Below are positions 5,055 to 7,079 of a stretch of DNA of 7,079 bases, in pieces. Made by a program: the position numbers and the translations under genes. Under the pieces are notes generated by a model. That model was not told the origin of the DNA. It saw only the letters and a list, made by a program, of their open reading frames with translations, and did not search any database. The stretch comes from Bacteroidales bacterium (lineage in GTDB: Bacteria; Bacteroidota; Bacteroidia; Bacteroidales; UBA932), in NCBI GenBank assembly GCA_017615135.1, contig JAGAAU010000150.1, positions 1 through 7,079 of the forward strand, written 5' to 3'. Every line of letters starts with the position of its first letter. The first letter of the stretch is position 1.

Positions 5055-5456
5055 AGCGGCTTTGTCGAACTCCTCTTCGGAGATCATCTTGCAGGTGCCG
5101 TTGAGGCTGGCGCCCATCTCTACCTGAAGCCTGCGTACATGGAGATTGCCCTCCACGGATGCGGGGCTCTTGAGGGAAAGGAGGTTCTTTACATAGACAT
5201 CCCCTTTCACGCTGCCCCAAAGGTCCAGGTCCGAGCAGAAGACGGAGCCTTCTATGACGGCCTTCTCGCCTACCACTATCCTGCCTGCCGAAAACATTTT
5301 TCCGTTGACAGAACCGTCTACGCGGATATCTGTCAGGGAGGAGAGTTCGCCCTGTACGGACGTACCCTCGGAGATGCGGCTCACGGCGTTTACGTCGATT
5401 TGCTGCGGTTCGGTTGTTCTGTTGTTGGTCATGGTGTTATACAAGGTCTTTGCCAT
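5010..5456 (-). CDS. Bactofilin (DUF583, polymer-forming cytoskeletal protein)
   Basis: A 148-residue protein with the short-repeat beta-helix pattern of bactofilins from about residue 27 to 122. Glycines and hydrophobics recur in short turns, as in ISEGTSVQGELSS, IRVDGSVNGKMFSAGRIVVG, AVIEGSVFCSDLDLWGSVKG and ASVEGNLHVRRLQVEMGASL. The flanking N- and C-terminal tails are polar, as is normal. Bactofilins polymerise without nucleotide into filaments that help place cell-wall or envelope enzymes. The start given overlaps the last 20 bases of secA; an alternative ATG at 5432 (MTNNRTTEP) lies 4 bases after the secA stop and fits the tight spacing of other genes here, so the true start may be that one. 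Neither has a Shine-Dalgarno. The last 45 bases overlap the zinc protein gene tail to tail. It is probably transcribed from the secA promoter beyond the window. Confidence 0.88.
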   Translation of the reverse strand: MAKTLYNTMTNNRTTEPQQIDVNAVSRISEGTSVQGELSSLTDIRVDGSVNGKMFSAGRIVVGEKAVIEGSVFCSDLDLWGSVKGDVYVKNLLSLKSPASVEGNLHVRRLQVEMGASLNGTCKMISEEEFDKAASQLASEPVKVENLG

Positions 5457-7079
5457 GGCAGTTCTTATACTTTTTGCCGCTGCCGCAAGGGCAGGGGTCG
5501 TTGCGGCCCACCCTCTTGTCCACCTTCACAGGTGCGTTGGACTTCTGTTCACCGTTGGTGCTGAGGTCCTGGTGGCGGGCGTTCATCTGGGACATGTCAG
5601 TACGGCGCTGCATTGCCCTCTGGGGAGGGGTGCTCCTGTCCTGCAGCGGCACGTATGCCCTGAACAGGAACGACAGCACGTCCTGGTTGAGAGATTCGAG
5701 CATGTCGGAGAATAGGTTGTAACTCTCCAGTTTGTAGACCACTATAGGGTCTTTCTGCTCGTAGGTAGCGTTCTGGACGCTCTGCTTGAGGTCGTCCATC
5801 TCCCTGAGGTGCTCTTTCCAGTGTTCATCTATCTGGTAGAGGATGATGTTCTTGGAAAGGGTCTTGGATATCTCGTGGCCCTCGCTTTGGTAGGCGCGCT
5901 CCAGGTTTACGGAGAGGTTGAGCGTCTTGCGGCCGTCAGAAACGGGGATTGCAATGTTCTGATACATTGAGCCTTGCTTCTCGTATACCTCTTTGATGAT
6001 GGGGTAGAGCTTTTCGTCCAGGGCGTCCATGCGGCGGCGGTAAGTGGCCTGCATTTCTTCGCAGATGCGGCTTACCAGGGCGTTCTTGTGGATCTTGGAA
6101 TACTCGTCCTCGTCTATCTCCAGGTCTATGGAGAAACGGGCCATGAGACCTTCGCGGAAATCCTGTAAACTGAGTCCGGAGTTGCGGTCGCAGAAGACGG
6201 AAGCGGAGTCTACCATCATGTTCTGGAGGTCGATCTCTATCTTCTCTCCGCTGATGGCGTTGCGCCGGCGTGAGTAGATGGCTTCACGCTGATAGTTCAT
6301 CACGTCGTCGTACTCGAGGAGGCGTTTACGTATGCCGAAGTTGTTCTCTTCGACCTTCTTCTGTGCGTTCTCGATGGCGCCGGAGAGCATCTTGGCCTCA
6401 AGGGCTTCATTGTCGGCCATGCCCATCCTGTCCACGATTCCGGAAATACGCTCGCTTCCGAATATCCGCATCAGGTCGTCCTCGAGCGACACGTAGAAGA
6501 CCGAACTTCCCGGGTCTCCCTGACGTCCGCTTCGGCCTCGAAGCTGACGGTCAACACGGCGGCTGTCGTGACGCTCGGTGCCGATGATTGCAAGGCCTCC
6601 CGCTGCTTTGACCTCGGGAGTCAGCTTGATATCGGTACCACGTCCTGCCATGTTGGTTGCGATGGTGACTGTAAAAGGTTCTCCGGCATGGGCCACGATC
6701 TCGGCCTCGCGCGCGTGCTGCTTGGCGTTGAGGACCTGGTGTTTGATGCCCCTGATCTTGAGCATACGGCTCAACAGCTCGGATATCTCCACGGAAGTCG
6801 TACCAACCAGCACAGGCCTGCCCTGCGAAATGTATTCCTGTATCCTGTCGATGACTGCGGCATATTTGCTCTTCTTGGTCTTGTAGATCAAGTCGTTCAT
6901 GTCGTTGCGGATGACAGGGCGGTTTGTAGGGATCACCACCACGTCGAGCTTATAGATATCCCAGAACTCCTTGGCTTCCGTCTCGGCGGTACCGGTCATG
7001 CCGGAGAGCTTGTGGTACATCCTAAAGTAGTTCTGGAGGGTAATGGTTGCAAATGTCTGGGTAGCAGCCTCAACCTTCA
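5437..7079 (-). CDS. secA: Preprotein translocase ATPase SecA, C-terminal half (partial)
   Basis: The frame is open to the right edge and gives 546 residues, starting KVEAATQTFATITLQNYFR before the first methionine; the true start lies outside. SecA is the cytosolic ATPase that drives preproteins through SecYEG. Visible in order (numbering from the first full codon at 7077): the KLSGMTGTAETEA segment entering NBD2 (about 23-35), GRPVLVGTTSVE (86-97), helicase motif V NMAGRGTD (142-149), motif VI with the arginine finger region DSRRVDRQLRGRSGRQGDPG (171-190), the RKRLLEYDDVMNYQR segment of the helical scaffold (about 250-264), HWKEHLREMDDLKQSV (about 419-434) and a C-terminal SEC-C zinc motif CPC-x8-CH (about 529-541) in GRNDPCPCGSGKKYKNCHGK. 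Nothing is broken. A long polar linker precedes the zinc motif. The gene overlaps the bactofilin start, indicating a shared transcript. Confidence 0.97.
   Translation of the reverse strand, partial: KVEAATQTFATITLQNYFRMYHKLSGMTGTAETEAKEFWDIYKLDVVVIPTNRPVIRNDMNDLIYKTKKSKYAAVIDRIQEYISQGRPVLVGTTSVEISELLSRMLKIRGIKHQVLNAKQHAREAEIVAHAGEPFTVTIATNMAGRGTDIKLTPEVKAAGGLAIIGTERHDSRRVDRQLRGRSGRQGDPGSSVFYVSLEDDLMRIFGSERISGIVDRMGMADNEALEAKMLSGAIENAQKKVEENNFGIRKRLLEYDDVMNYQREAIYSRRRNAISGEKIEIDLQNMMVDSASVFCDRNSGLSLQDFREGLMARFSIDLEIDEDEYSKIHKNALVSRICEEMQATYRRRMDALDEKLYPIIKEVYEKQGSMYQNIAIPVSDGRKTLNLSVNLERAYQSEGHEISKTLSKNIILYQIDEHWKEHLREMDDLKQSVQNATYEQKDPIVVYKLESYNLFSDMLESLNQDVLSFLFRAYVPLQDRSTPPQRAMQRRTDMSQMNARHQDLSTNGEQKSNAPVKVDKRVGRNDPCPCGSGKKYKNCHGKDLV

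Overview
The window looks like a chromosomal piece of a Bacteroidota bacterium, most likely a Bacteroidales gut or oral commensal. The reasons are a complete start of a type V (FimA/Mfa-type) fimbrial operon, which is typical of Bacteroidales; a SecA of the Bacteroidota type; a DUF583 bactofilin directly behind secA; mostly Shine-Dalgarno-free starts; and promoter candidates resembling the Bacteroides -33/-7 (TTTG / TAnnTTTG) pattern. GC content is moderate to high, and genus cannot be fixed from this sequence alone.

Layout from left to right. Positions 1-2159 (minus) hold a large lipoprotein with a DUF4906-like N-terminal part and a beta-rich C-terminal part; it is open through the left edge (719 codons visible) and is the probable tip or accessory fimbrillin. 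Positions 2164-2934 (minus) encode a FimB/Mfa2-type anchor, and 2941-3972 (minus) a FimA/Mfa1-type structural fimbrillin. Positions 3997-4344 (minus) encode a short single-stranded-DNA-binding protein (OB fold). Transcription order is ssb, stalk, anchor, tip, with gaps of 24, 6 and 4 bases, so these four are probably one operon. Positions 4345-4670 are a divergent intergenic region with a striking imperfect hairpin (4511-4560), a second terminator-like hairpin (4563-4599), a 14-base direct repeat spaced exactly 120 bases, and candidate promoters facing each way. Positions 4671-5054 (plus) encode a small zinc-binding-type protein of unknown function. It converges on, and overlaps by 45 bases, the bactofilin gene (5010-5456, minus), which itself overlaps the end of secA (5437 to beyond the right edge, minus).

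The stalk, anchor and tip should assemble an outer-membrane-anchored type V pilus: all three have lipoprotein signals, and stalk and tip, but not the anchor, carry a Pro-x-(Thr)-Arg motif near the N terminus that fits the arginine-protease maturation step known for this pilus class. SecA would drive their export through the inner membrane but is a housekeeping gene and not part of the cluster. The link between the short ssb, the zinc protein and the fimbriae is unexplained, and together with the structured intergenic region it is the most interesting part of the window. No CRISPR array, tRNA, rRNA, transposase or integrase was seen.
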